A stretch of DNA of 36,066 bases from assembly GCA_029227035.1 (NCBI GenBank), contig JAQXZD010000113.1, positions 1 through 36,066 on the forward strand. The letters are read 5' to 3'. The notes beneath the pieces are model-generated. The model was not told where the DNA came from. It ran no database searches and was given only the letters and a program-made list of their open reading frames with translations. This document shows, in pieces, positions 7,699 to 13,125 of the stretch. The position numbers and the translations under genes are program-made. This stretch comes from Lachnospiraceae bacterium. GTDB lineage: Bacteria > Bacillota > Clostridia > Lachnospirales > Lachnospiraceae. Within the stretch, counting starts at the first letter, position 1. Each line of letters begins with the position of its first letter.

Positions 7699-8076
7699 AT
7701 GAGAAGAGTATATAATGAAAAAATATCTGCCCGTGCAAATGAGAGTCTTGCAAGGCGCGCTCGTACAGTCCGCATAGAGAAGAGTATTATCGCAATTGTC
7801 AGTATTATCATTATAGCTGCCATCATACTGATTGGAAGCAGTATCATTACGTTTGCCAGTGCCTGCGGTCAGAAATCTTATTCAAAAGAATATACCAGCA
7901 TACGGATTGAGCCGGGAGATACGCTTTGGGATATTTCCGATCATTATCTGGTGGACGGAGCCATGGACAAGGAAGACTATATTGATGAAATATGCAGAGT
8001 GAACAATATTTCCAGGGAAGATACACTTCACAGCGGAGAATATCTTGTGGTAGCCTGCTATTCCGAAATCGAATAG
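7699..8076 (+). CDS. yneA: YneA-like SOS division inhibitor (TM + LysM)
   Basis: This is a 125-residue protein with a basic N-terminus, one membrane segment (about 29-53) and an extracytoplasmic LysM domain (about 66-121, EPGDTLWDIS to GEYLVVAC). This is the domain plan of Bacillus YneA, which halts division during the SOS response and usually lies beside lexA. Here lexA is 3.2 kb away, separated by two genes, but three SOS boxes surround this promoter. The start is at ATG 7699 with the Shine-Dalgarno GGAGGG 8 bases upstream; the upstream in-frame ATG at 7594 lies within the SOS-box region ahead of the promoter. LysM binds peptidoglycan. Function is inferred from layout and regulation; the gene symbol is by analogy, not by sequence identity. 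Confidence 0.78.
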   Translation: MRRVYNEKISARANESLARRARTVRIEKSIIAIVSIIIIAAIILIGSSIITFASACGQKSYSKEYTSIRIEPGDTLWDISDHYLVDGAMDKEDYIDEICRVNNISREDTLHSGEYLVVACYSEIE

Positions 8077-8113
8077 AACAGTCGATTCTCTCTTTATATC
8101 ATAGACCGATAAG

Positions 8114-8142
8114 TTGAAAAAAATCGCTCAATACATTATAAT
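8114..8142 (+). promoter_or_regulatory. Sigma-A promoter for plsC
   Basis: TTGAAA (8114-8119), a 17-base spacer and a perfect TATAAT (8137-8142) lie 28 bases before plsC. No clear terminator was found between the LysM gene stop and this promoter, so some read-through of SOS transcripts into plsC is possible. Confidence 0.85.
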
Positions 8143-8169
8143 GTTATAGTATAAAAAGGGAGAAAGATT

Positions 8170-8886
8170 ATGCTGAAATTTATTTATGTGATACTTATGA
8201 ATTTGCACAAAGCACCCTATATGATTCCGAAGATGCGGATACGTGCAAATCATCCGGAGCGATATACGGAAGAACAGCGATATGCTCTGGTGCATCATGT
8301 GATTTATCTGATGAATAAGACCGGGAAGATTACAACCAAAGCCTATGGTTTGGAAAATCTTCCGGAAGAGGGTGGATATATGATGTATCCGAATCATCAG
8401 GGAAAATATGATGTACTGGGAATTATGTATACGCATAAGAAGCCGTGTTCTTTTATTATGGATGCAAAAAAGTCCCATACCGTTTTAGTGCGTGAGTTCT
8501 GTGATTTGGTTCAGGCGTATCGGTTGGAAAAAGACAATCCAAGACAGGGTATTACCATCATTAACAAGGTTGCAAAAGAAGTTGCCGCAGGCAAGAGATA
8601 CATTCTTTTTCCGGAAGGCGGGTATAAGTTCAATAATAAGAACAGTGTGTGTGATTTTAAGGCTGGAAGCTTTAAGATAGCACTCAAATCAAAGGTTCCG
8701 ATTGTACCGGTTGCTTTAATTGACTCCTATAAAGTTTTTAACAGCTTTCATTTAGGACCAATCACAACCTACGTTTATTATTTAAAACCAATTACATACG
8801 ACGAATACAAGAATATGAAAACGCAGGAGATTGCAGCTCTTGTGAAAGAGAGAATCTCTGAGAAAATTCAGGAGGTACAGTCCTAG
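8170..8886 (+). CDS. plsC: 1-acyl-sn-glycerol-3-phosphate acyltransferase family protein
   Basis: The 238-residue protein is a PlsC-family acyltransferase that adds the second fatty acid in phospholipid synthesis at the membrane. Motif I HQGKYD (H76, D81) is the catalytic HX4D in an NHQ context. Motif III FPEG is at 147-150, and VPIVPVALI near 180 is the usual motif IV region. The N-terminus is only weakly hydrophobic. ATG 8170 has AGGGAGAAAG upstream. The gene converges on the recombinase gene; the two stop codons share the palindrome CTAG at 8883-8886. Exact substrate preference cannot be judged. Confidence 0.9.
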   Translation: MLKFIYVILMNLHKAPYMIPKMRIRANHPERYTEEQRYALVHHVIYLMNKTGKITTKAYGLENLPEEGGYMMYPNHQGKYDVLGIMYTHKKPCSFIMDAKKSHTVLVREFCDLVQAYRLEKDNPRQGITIINKVAKEVAAGKRYILFPEGGYKFNNKNSVCDFKAGSFKIALKSKVPIVPVALIDSYKVFNSFHLGPITTYVYYLKPITYDEYKNMKTQEIAALVKERISEKIQEVQS

Positions 8887-9938
8887 TCATCCTCGCGTAA
8901 ATGAACATATTTTGCAGCCTGACGCCGCCTGTCATCTTCCAGGGCGGCGTAGTGCTTTTTAGTGGTATTTACGTCCTTATGACCGAGCACGTCTGCTACC
9001 AGATAGATATCCCCTGTTTCACGGTAAAGAGCAGTACCGTAAGTGCTACGGAGCTTATGAGGGGTAATTTTTTTCAACCCGGTTATCAGTTTTGAGTATT
9101 TTTTGACAAGATTTTCTACTGCACGCACGCTGATTCTTTTGTTCTGTATGGACAAAAATAAAGCTTTTTCATGTCCGGCAGACGGAGTCATTTCTTTTCG
9201 TTCCAACAGATAATCACAGAGTGCATCCCGCACTTCCGTTCCAAAATATACAATAACTTCAGCACCACCTTTACGGTGGATTTTGATACCGTTATTGTTT
9301 AAATCAACATCATCAAGATCCAGACCTACACACTCGGACACGCGGATTCCGGTTCCCAGCATAAGGGTTAAGAGAGCCAGGTCGCGAACTTTGGTTTTGG
9401 CATGATATGCCTGCTGTTTTTTGGTCAGATCCTCGCCGGATTCCACTTCATCCAACAATCGGGCAACCTCATCCACATCCAGACGAATGATATTTTTATC
9501 ATGGATTTTTGGCATACTTACCTTAACTGCAGGATTGGTTTCAATGAATTCATTCTTATACAGATAGTTATAAAAAGAACGGAGAGAGGCCAGTTTCCGT
9601 TTTATGCCGCGCTCTTCATTGGTATGGGCATTTCCGTCTTTTTCATATACTTTAAGATTATAGAGATATTCTTCAATATCCATAGGTTTTAACTGATCCA
9701 AGATACTGATGGGAATATCTTTTATTTCCATTTTCTTGCAAATAGGATTGTTTTCATGAAGATAGTCAAAGAAACAGGCAAGGTCATATGCGTAGGCGAG
9801 TCTGGTTCTTGACTGTGTTTCGTGTTCTATTCCGATAAAGTACTGTTTACAGTAGGGTGGGAGAGCTGCCAACTGTTTTCGCAGCTTTAATTCATTATCA
9901 ATATCAACTTGTTCATAATATGCTTTAGGTGTCTCCAT
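8883..9938 (-). CDS. xerS: XerS-like tyrosine recombinase
   Basis: The product is a 351-residue phage-integrase-family recombinase. The N-terminal SAM-like core-binding domain is about 20-135. The catalytic domain has R199 (GTGIRVSE), K223 (HRKGG), H294 and R297 (HKLRS), H320 (LGHKD) and the nucleophile Y330 (KKHYAAL), so all six expected residues are present. The length above 340 and the N-terminal LPPYCKQY segment resemble XerS, the single dimer-resolution recombinase of streptococci, more than XerC/XerD (about 300 residues). Its start overlaps the end of ttcA by 14 bases, with the Shine-Dalgarno AAGGATGG. No dif-like site was recognised in the window. The neighbours are housekeeping genes, which argues for a chromosomal Xer role, not an integrase. 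XerS versus another Xer subtype is not certain. Confidence 0.85.
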   Translation of the reverse strand: METPKAYYEQVDIDNELKLRKQLAALPPYCKQYFIGIEHETQSRTRLAYAYDLACFFDYLHENNPICKKMEIKDIPISILDQLKPMDIEEYLYNLKVYEKDGNAHTNEERGIKRKLASLRSFYNYLYKNEFIETNPAVKVSMPKIHDKNIIRLDVDEVARLLDEVESGEDLTKKQQAYHAKTKVRDLALLTLMLGTGIRVSECVGLDLDDVDLNNNGIKIHRKGGAEVIVYFGTEVRDALCDYLLERKEMTPSAGHEKALFLSIQNKRISVRAVENLVKKYSKLITGLKKITPHKLRSTYGTALYRETGDIYLVADVLGHKDVNTTKKHYAALEDDRRRQAAKYVHLREDD

Positions 9939-10653
9939 AACAATTCCATCCTTCTATATTTCCGTTTATAATTGCATGAAATAATCTCTTTTTTACACCG
10001 GGATTTTCACGGTTTAACTGCCTGACAATATCTTTGACATATTCACGGTGTGTCATATGATCCGCAGGGCAGGGGTTCTTTATGACAGGAAGTTCATATT
10101 TATTCTGAAAGCCGATCACATCAGCTTCCGGAACATACATGAGAGGTCTTATTACGGTAAGCTTGCTCCTTGTAAGCTGTGTAACCGGAGGAAACGTATA
10201 AAATCTTCCTTCGTAAATTAAAGACAACAGCATGGTCTCTATCAGATCATCCATGTGATGCGCATAGGCAACTTTATTATATCCAAGTTTGGCGATATAA
10301 TCATTGAGAGCTCCTTTGCGCATTTTGGCGCATAGAGAGCATGGAGATTTTTCATTACGTTCTTCAAATACAATCTGACCGATATCGGTTTTTACAACAT
10401 GATATTCTACCTGAAGCTGTTCACAAAGTTCTTGAATTTTATCTACAGCAAAGGGAGTAAAGCCTAAGTCTACGGTGACTGCACAAAGCGAGTACCGGAC
10501 AGGATAAAACTTCTGCAGCCCTGCAAGGGCATACAGGAGAGAGAGAGAGTCCTTCCCGCCGGATATCCCAACGGCGATTCTGTCGTTTTCTTCAATCATA
10601 TGATAGTCTTCGATTGCCTGTCTGACATAACTGTATAATTTTTGCAGTTTCAT
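9925..10653 (-). CDS. ttcA: TtcA-like tRNA thiolation PP-loop ATPase
   Basis: The protein has 242 residues. An N-type ATP pyrophosphatase PP-loop SGGKDS sits at 31-36. A CxxC pair is at 105-108 (CSLCAKMR), with a further Cys at 195 (NPCPADHM). The three cysteines fit an Fe-S cluster as in the TtcA/TtuA family, which puts sulfur on tRNA bases. TtcA itself makes 2-thiocytidine-32; Firmicutes members may have another target base. The Shine-Dalgarno GTGAGGA precedes ATG 10653. It is the first gene of a two-gene operon with the recombinase. The promoter is at 10698-10726. Confidence 0.85.
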   Translation of the reverse strand: MKLQKLYSYVRQAIEDYHMIEENDRIAVGISGGKDSLSLLYALAGLQKFYPVRYSLCAVTVDLGFTPFAVDKIQELCEQLQVEYHVVKTDIGQIVFEERNEKSPCSLCAKMRKGALNDYIAKLGYNKVAYAHHMDDLIETMLLSLIYEGRFYTFPPVTQLTRSKLTVIRPLMYVPEADVIGFQNKYELPVIKNPCPADHMTHREYVKDIVRQLNRENPGVKKRLFHAIINGNIEGWNCYGDT

Positions 10654-10697
10654 GCTCTGTCCTCACTTTTGGCGGGTATGCTTTGCGGTTCCTTTTG

Positions 10698-10726
10698 ATT
10701 ATACACTACTTGCGTGGGATATGTAA
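10698..10726 (-). promoter_or_regulatory. Promoter for ttcA-xerS
   Basis: On the minus strand, TTACAT (10726-10721), a 17-base spacer and TATAAT (10703-10698) lie 45 bases upstream of ttcA. It is divergent from the dtd promoter about 80 bases away. Confidence 0.75.
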
Positions 10727-10783
10727 CTGTTTCATGGATTTTTTCATCGGAACAGGGAAGGTACTGAACATTTTGAGTACTTG

Positions 10784-10820
10784 TGCTATAATGTGAGCAT
10801 AACCCGAATTATTATTCGGG
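10784..10820 (+). promoter_or_regulatory. Extended -10 promoter for dtd plus leader hairpin
   Basis: TGCTATAAT (10784-10792) is an extended -10 with no convincing -35. The predicted start point is followed at once by the hairpin CCCGAAT (10803-10809)/ATTCGGG (10814-10820), four-base loop, at the 5' end of the dtd leader. Such a 5'-terminal hairpin could stabilise the mRNA. The left part of it (ACCCGAATTATTATTC, 10802-10817) recurs exactly at 12904-12919. Confidence 0.6.
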
Positions 10821-10850
10821 CATAATTTGCAGAGAAAGGGTTTTATTTTT

Positions 10851-11300
10851 ATGAAGTTTGTTATTCAGCGAGTATCACAGGCAAAATGTGAAGTAAATGG
10901 CAGCATAACCGGAGAGATTGGACAGGGATTTTGTGTTTTGATTGGCATATCACAGACCGATACCTGTGAAGTTGCAGATAAGATGATAAAAAAGCTGTTG
11001 GGAATGCGTATTTTCAGTGATGAGGAGGGAAAAATCAATTTGTCAATCCATGATGTTCAGGGGGAATTGTTATTGATTTCACAATTTACTTTATATGCAA
11101 ATTGCCGTAAAGGAAATCGTCCGTCCTTTGTGGATGCCGGCAATCCGGATATGGCAAATGAATTATATGAATATATCATATCCGAATGTCGTAAAGTAAT
11201 TCCCAATGTGCAGACCGGAATCTTTGGAGCAGACATGAAGGTTTCTTTGACAAATGACGGTCCGTTCACCATTGTATTGGATTCAGAAGATCTTAAGTAA
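10851..11300 (+). CDS. dtd: D-aminoacyl-tRNA deacylase
   Basis: The product is a 149-residue DTD that hydrolyses D-aminoacyl-tRNAs (and Gly-tRNA-Ala) to keep D-amino acids out of protein. The signature elements are SQFT at 77-80 and the Gly-cisPro motif GPFT at 137-140, with the usual start [15 protein letters not shown]. The start is set at ATG 10851 for that reason, with GAGAAAGGG 10 bases upstream; the earlier ATG at 10827 would add eight non-conserved residues. It is apparently monocistronic. The TAA stop at 11298-11300 lies on the first bases of a 65-bp direct repeat. No terminator follows within the next 40 bases except the repeat hairpin at 11349. Confidence 0.96.
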   Translation: MKFVIQRVSQAKCEVNGSITGEIGQGFCVLIGISQTDTCEVADKMIKKLLGMRIFSDEEGKINLSIHDVQGELLLISQFTLYANCRKGNRPSFVDAGNPDMANELYEYIISECRKVIPNVQTGIFGADMKVSLTNDGPFTIVLDSEDLK

Positions 11301-11363
11301 ACGTCCTGTGGAGCTGGAAATTAGGGTGAAAAGAGGAACAAGTAACTATTCGCAAAACTCTTG
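11299..11363 (+). repeat. 65-bp direct repeat, copy 1
   Basis: This copy starts AAACGTCCTGTGGAGC on the dtd stop codon and ends ACTATTCGCAAAACTCTTG. Copy 2 is at 12042-12107. The ends match exactly (about 16 and 23 bases); the middle is imperfect, with small substitutions and one base of length difference. The two copies bracket the structured RNA candidate. Confidence 0.9.
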
Positions 11364-11378
11364 ACCGAGTTTTGCGAA
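11349..11378. repeat. Palindromic repeat, TTCGCAAAACTC hairpin
   Basis: The arms TTCGCAAAACTC (11349-11360) and GAGTTTTGCGAA (11367-11378) are perfect 12-bp complements with a 6-base loop. Related hairpins lie at 11453-11485 and 12088-12121. It could terminate dtd transcription, but no T-tract follows. Confidence 0.85.
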
Positions 11379-11623
11379 AGCAAAGCAAAGCGGAGCGGTA
11401 GTTGATAACGTGCGACATGGAATGTGCGAAAACGGAGTGCGTTTGCCTATCCACTATTTGCAAAATGAGAAGTTTTGCGCATAGTTGCGTATAGGGATAC
11501 ATGTAGGTAAAATGCTTTGAAAACGTCGGTATTCGGGGATAAAACGTGGAACGTCTGCGGGTGTGGAGCGGGTACAAAGCGGCGGCAAGCGCACGCGCGC
11601 CCTTTGCCCGCGGAAAAAAGGTC
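11379..11623. other. Gene-free stretch between dtd and the RNA candidate
   Basis: No credible gene is seen on either strand. Long open frames on the minus strand are Cys/His/Pro-rich, lack ribosome sites and match no family I know. The stretch is locally G-rich, with purine runs (GCAAAGCAAAGCGGAGCGG) and a GC-rich block (11580-11612) that can fold. Apart from the palindromic copy at 11453-11485, I see nothing specific. Confidence 0.6.
11453..11485. repeat. Palindromic repeat, diverged copy
   Basis: ACTATTTGCAAAA (11453-11465) and TTTTGCGCATAGT (11473-11485) pair at 11 of 13 positions around a 7-base loop. The sequence is clearly related to the hairpin at 11349 (ACTATTCGCAAAAC). Confidence 0.7.
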
Positions 11624-11652
11624 TTGCAAGTGCAGAGGTGGAATGTTATACT
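11624..11652 (+). promoter_or_regulatory. Promoter of the structured RNA candidate
   Basis: TTGCAA (11624-11629), a 17-base spacer and TATACT (11647-11652) fit a sigma-A promoter. No open reading frame with a ribosome site begins downstream of it before the terminator at 12009-12036. Confidence 0.65.
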
Positions 11653-11657
11653 GTGTG

Positions 11658-12036
11658 GCATGAAAAACCGTTCTGAGGGGGTTTTGGAAAGCCTGCGCTG
11701 AGTTGTTGTGTAAAGCAAGCCAGATGCGGGAGCGCAAGCGGGTCGCATGAGTGCAAAGCACGGAAGGGCAACCATGAGCTTGCCAACCATAACGCTCACC
11801 ATGTAGCGGCGGCGCTATTAGAACGTGTGGCAAATTTAGACAGACTCGGAACGGAAGTTCCGGCTCTCGGTGTAAAGGGTTGTCGGAACGTAAAGACTTG
11901 GTCCCCCCTACTTGACTATGGGGACAAAAGTTACTCATTTTTGAAAAAGCTACTCCCGTCAGCATACGGACATAATGCGTATGCAGTCAGTCCACTAACG
12001 GACAAAAAGCCCGTGCGTAACAGTGCGGGCATATTT
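11658..12036 (+). ncRNA. Candidate structured non-coding RNA, about 375 nt, family unknown
   Basis: The predicted transcript runs from about 11658 to the terminator at 12036 and is packed with hairpins. AAAACC/GGTTTT is at 11664-11685. ATGCG/CGCAT is at 11724-11748, with an inner GC(GCAA)GC GNRA loop. GTGC/GCAC is at 11751-11761. GGCAA/TTGCC is at 11767-11784. TAGCG/CGCTA is at 11804-11817. CGGAAC/GTTCCG is at 11847-11862, with a GGAA (GNRA) loop. GTCCCC/GGGGAC is at 11901-11925. GCATACG/CGTATGC is at 11962-11984. GTCC/GGAC is at 11990-12003. The segment is richer in GC than its surroundings and lacks a plausible protein. I checked by eye for RNase P, tmRNA, T-box and group II intron domain V hallmarks and did not find them. 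It lies between the 65-bp direct repeats, so it may be an acquired unit. Expression and family are unproven. Confidence 0.55.
12009..12036 (+). terminator. Terminator of the structured RNA candidate
   Basis: GCCCGTGC (12009-12016) pairs with GTGCGGGC (12023-12030), including two G-U pairs, around a 6-base loop. ATATTTTA follows. It lies just before direct-repeat copy 2. Confidence 0.75.
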
Positions 12037-12041
12037 TATGC

Positions 12042-12107
12042 AAACGTCCTGTGGAGCCTGTAATCTTGGGTGCAAAGAGAAGTGAGTAACTATTCGCAAA
12101 ACTCTTG
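12042..12107 (+). repeat. 65-bp direct repeat, copy 2
   Basis: This is the partner of 11299-11363: it starts AAACGTCCTGTGGAGC and ends with the same TAACTATTCGCAAAACTCTTG block. It begins six bases after the RNA terminator. Confidence 0.9.
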
Positions 12108-12121
12108 TTTAACGAATAGTT
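12088..12121. repeat. Palindromic repeat, third copy
   Basis: AACTATTCG (12088-12096) pairs with CGAATAGTT (12113-12121) around a 16-base loop. The left half is identical to the hairpin at 11349, but the inner part of the right arm is replaced. Confidence 0.75.
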
Positions 12122-12176
12122 CTATGCATACGGCAAGACTATCTCCGCGTTTTGTACTGAATGGCTGTTTTACAAA

Positions 12177-12211
12177 GAAATCCCGCACACATTAAATATG
12201 TACGGGATTTA
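12177..12211 (-). terminator. Terminator of the cytidylate-kinase-like gene
   Basis: On the minus strand, AAATCCCGTACAT (12210-12198) pairs with a near-complementary arm ending GCGGGATTT (12186-12178). It lies 11 bases after the stop at 12221. The T-tract is short. Confidence 0.75.
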
Positions 12212-12220
12212 TCGTATGTA

Positions 12221-12847
12221 TCAGTGGTTCATTTTCTCACGATAAGCAAGTATAATATTTACGCATTCCTCTGGAGAGATTTTTGTAGTGTTTAAGGTAA
12301 GGTCATAGCTGCGTGCGTCACCCCATTTTTTACTGGTATAGTAATTATAGTAGCTGGAACGCTGCTTATCCTTCTTCTGGATCATATCTTTTGCTTTATT
12401 CTCGGTAATATTTTCCCGCTTGCTGATTCGTTTAATGCGAACATCCATGTCTGCATGTACAAAGATATTCAGACAATCAGGATTTGAAGCAAGCGCGTAA
12501 TCTGCGCATCTTCCAACGATAACGCAGGATTCTTCCTGTTCTGCAATCTTTTTGATGGTGTCAAACTGTGCCAGGAATACCTTCTGGTTCAGGGGCATAT
12601 CCAGAAAAGGCGCTGAAAAATAGTTGCCGCCGGAATAGGTATCCATGACAAGAGAATAGAGAAAACTGTTGGTTGGTTTCTCATCCTGATTCTCAAAGAT
12701 TTCCTCGCAAAATCCTGATTCTTTTGCGGCCTGTGTCAATAATTCTTTGTCATACAATTTGATTCCAAGACGTTCTGCGAGCTTTTTTCCTACGGTATAA
12801 CCGCCGCTTCCAAGCTCTCTTCCGATTGTATAAATCTGATTACCCAT
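12221..12847 (-). CDS. Cytidylate kinase-like family protein
   Basis: This 208-residue protein has the N-terminal nucleotide loop TIGRELGSGGYTVGKKLA (7-24), followed by LYDKELL and a central VIVGRCADYAL segment. These are the marks of the cytidylate-kinase-like family (Pfam Cytidylate_kin2 type), which is common in Clostridia and Bacteroidetes. Classic Cmk has a GPxGxGKS loop; here it is the GRxxGSGG form. Substrate and role are not established for this branch. It has its own Shine-Dalgarno (GGGAGGAA) and terminator. It is flanked by inverted copies of GAGTAACTATTC (12084-12095 and 12888-12899), so it sits as an island between repeats. Confidence 0.8.
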   Translation of the reverse strand: MGNQIYTIGRELGSGGYTVGKKLAERLGIKLYDKELLTQAAKESGFCEEIFENQDEKPTNSFLYSLVMDTYSGGNYFSAPFLDMPLNQKVFLAQFDTIKKIAEQEESCVIVGRCADYALASNPDCLNIFVHADMDVRIKRISKRENITENKAKDMIQKKDKQRSSYYNYYTSKKWGDARSYDLTLNTTKISPEECVNIILAYREKMNH

Positions 12848-13125
12848 ATCTGGTTCCTCCCATGTTTATCTTATTCTAAGGGGTTCTGAATAGTTACTCT
12901 TTTACCCGAATTATTATTCACAGTCACCCACAGGCCACAGACCAGTTGCGCAATGCGCAACTGTCGCTGCTTTGCAGCTTTTGTCTGAGGCTATGTGGGG
13001 AGGGTGAATAAATTCCCCCCTCAAGTGAAATCATAAATTCGGCTTACAAGCAAGCTTGACGCTCGAATTACCGATTTCACTTGACCACTGTGAATAATTC
13101 AAGTTAATTATATTATACCCAATTG
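12848..13125. other. Repeat-rich intergenic region between rluD and the kinase-like gene
   Basis: This 278-base gene-free stretch holds the 12-mer GAATAGTTACTC (12888-12899, an inverted copy of 12084-12095) and the nested palindromic element 12904-13100. No promoter for the kinase-like gene was convincing. The last bases (13101-13125) are AT-rich and follow the rluD stop. Confidence 0.7.
12904..13100. repeat. Nested palindromic element with two competing outer arms
   Basis: TTATTCACAGT (12914-12924) is complementary to ACTGTGAATAA (13087-13097), defining the outer limits. Inside, the first module pairs TTATTCAC (12914-12921) with GTGAATAA (13004-13011) and GCCACAGAC (12934-12942) with GTCTGAGGC (12983-12991, one mismatch). 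It encloses two hairpins, CAGTTGCGC/GCGCAACTG (12943-12963) and GCTGC/GCAGC (12966-12978). The second module is a perfect 12-bp stem TCAAGTGAAATC (13021-13032)/GATTTCACTTGA (13073-13084) with inner AATTCG/CGAATT. One TTATTCAC arm can pair with either of two partners. The layout fits a MITE or REP-type mobile repeat, or a structured RNA switch. The module could also terminate rluD. Confidence 0.75.

Noticed and set aside
8883-10850. dif or attachment site near the recombinase
   Set aside because: I looked in the flanks and in the ttcA-dtd gap for a 28-31 bp site with imperfect dyad symmetry like difSL and found none. The neighbours are housekeeping genes, so an integrated element is not supported.
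11408-11690. Possible group II intron, because of GTGCGAC at 11410 and GTTCTGAGGGG at 11670
   Set aside because: No domain V hairpin with a catalytic AGC triad and no reverse transcriptase were found; the two short strings alone are not enough.
11293-11965. Open frames of 169 and 172 codons on the minus strand across the repeat and RNA region
   Set aside because: They are Cys/His/Arg-rich, overlap each other in different frames, lack ribosome sites and match no known family. They arise from the GC-rich structured sequence.
11827-12063. Plus-strand open frame of 78 codons inside the RNA candidate
   Set aside because: No Shine-Dalgarno is present, it runs through several hairpins and the terminator, and its composition is not protein-like.
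11349-12121. CRISPR array
   Set aside because: The related hairpins are only three, unevenly spaced and diverged; no cas genes are present.
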